Assembly: GCA_900549195.1 (NCBI GenBank)
Contig: URNK01000107.1
Coordinates: 1 to 6,012, forward strand
DNA: 6,012 bases
Direction: 5' to 3'
Source of the DNA: an uncultured Collinsella sp.
GTDB taxonomy: Bacteria > Actinomycetota > Coriobacteriia > Coriobacteriales > Coriobacteriaceae
This document shows, piece by piece, positions 5,783-6,012 of the stretch. The stretch's first letter is position 1. The number at the start of each line of letters is the position of its first letter. The translations under genes were made by a program, and so were the position numbers. Under the pieces are notes generated by a model. It ran no database searches. It was not told where the DNA came from and saw nothing but the letters and a program-made list of their open reading frames with translations.

Positions 5783-5980
5783 TTATGCGGCGGAGGAGGC
5801 GTCGTCCTCGTCTAGGGCGGCGAAGAGCTTCTTGCCGTCGAGGAGACGTGTGGTGACGTTTCTCATTCGGCCAATCTCTACGGTACGCAACGTGTCATCG
5901 GCGCCTCGGGCGTCGTAGACCGTTCCCAGCAGATACGAGATGCCATCGCGCTGCCTGATGGCAAAGGGACGGAGTGTCAT
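5783..5980 (-). CDS. C-terminal fragment of a possible WYL-domain regulator (5' end missing)
   Basis: The visible natural part is 65 residues, starting MTLRPFAIRQRDG and ending at a TAA at 5783-5785. The pattern RPFAIRQRDGISYLLGTVYD, then LRTVEIGRMRNV, resembles the second half of a WYL domain, where a 'xPYAL...DGxWYLxA' strand pair is followed by 'xRxFRxDRIxxV'. WYL proteins are usually transcription regulators with an N-terminal helix-turn-helix, which would lie off this contig. The match is by eye and the piece is short. The reading frame continues into adapter DNA through residues MGSEMCIRDR, which are artificial; whether the M at 5980 is a start or an internal residue cannot be decided. 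The tail LDEDDASSAA is acidic and low-complexity. It lies 160 bases upstream of the importer on the same strand. Confidence 0.45.
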   Translation of the reverse strand: MTLRPFAIRQRDGISYLLGTVYDARGADDTLRTVEIGRMRNVTTRLLDGKKLFAALDEDDASSAA

Positions 5981-5981
5981 T

Positions 5982-6012
5982 CTGTCTCTTATACACATCT
6001 CCGAGCCCACGA
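5982..6012 (-). other. Nextera Read 2 transposase adapter (sequencing artefact)
   Basis: CTGTCTCTTATACACATCT at 5982-6000 is the Tn5 mosaic end, followed by CCGAGCCCACGA of the Read 2 adapter. It is the inverted counterpart of the left-end adapter. Biological sequence stops at 5981. It supplies a false GTG start and about ten false residues to the fragment at 5783-5980. Confidence 0.98.

Overview
The window is a single contig of high-GC DNA (roughly 60% by eye) with Illumina Nextera transposase adapter at both ends (5-38 and 5982-6012). The biological sequence is therefore about 39-5981. Every gene I can support lies on the minus strand, so the biological reading order is right to left. High GC, the LAXTG-type sorting signal (recognised by class E sortases of high-GC Gram-positives), lipoprotein and wall-anchored exported proteins, and AGGAGG-like ribosome sites point to an Actinomycetota member. 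A gut coriobacterium such as Collinsella is my best guess, but that is inference from style and not from a marker gene.

Layout in transcription order: (1) 5981-5783, the C-terminal end of a protein that resembles a WYL-domain regulator, cut by the contig end; (2) 5782-5623, a control region with a likely promoter, an imperfect palindrome over the predicted transcription start and a pair of 12-bp direct repeats 21 bp apart; (3) 5622-4642, 4437-3514 and 3521-2727, a three-gene ABC importer (lipoprotein binding protein, membrane permease, ATPase) of the type related to the tryptophan/tyrosine-linked TrpXYZ systems; two hairpins lie between the first and second genes, and the second and third genes overlap; (4) 2726-2570, an intergenic stretch with two hairpins that share a 10-bp word and then a weak promoter region; (5) 2569-545, a secreted 5'-nucleotidase family phosphoesterase with a LAATG wall-sorting signal, followed by a strong perfect hairpin at 460-493; (6) 416-39, the N-terminal 126 residues of an MscS-family mechanosensitive channel, cut by the left contig end.

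Functionally this is envelope and nutrient-uptake housekeeping. The transporter would import a small molecule, probably an aromatic amino acid or similar. The surface nucleotidase would release nucleosides and phosphate from extracellular nucleotides, and the MscS-like channel would protect against osmotic downshock. I see no phage, CRISPR, insertion sequence, RNA gene or defence cassette, and no convincing undescribed system. The points worth a second look are the LAXTG anchor on the nucleotidase, the operator-like structure before the transporter, the paired hairpins with a shared motif, and the adapter contamination, which creates a false protein N-terminus.
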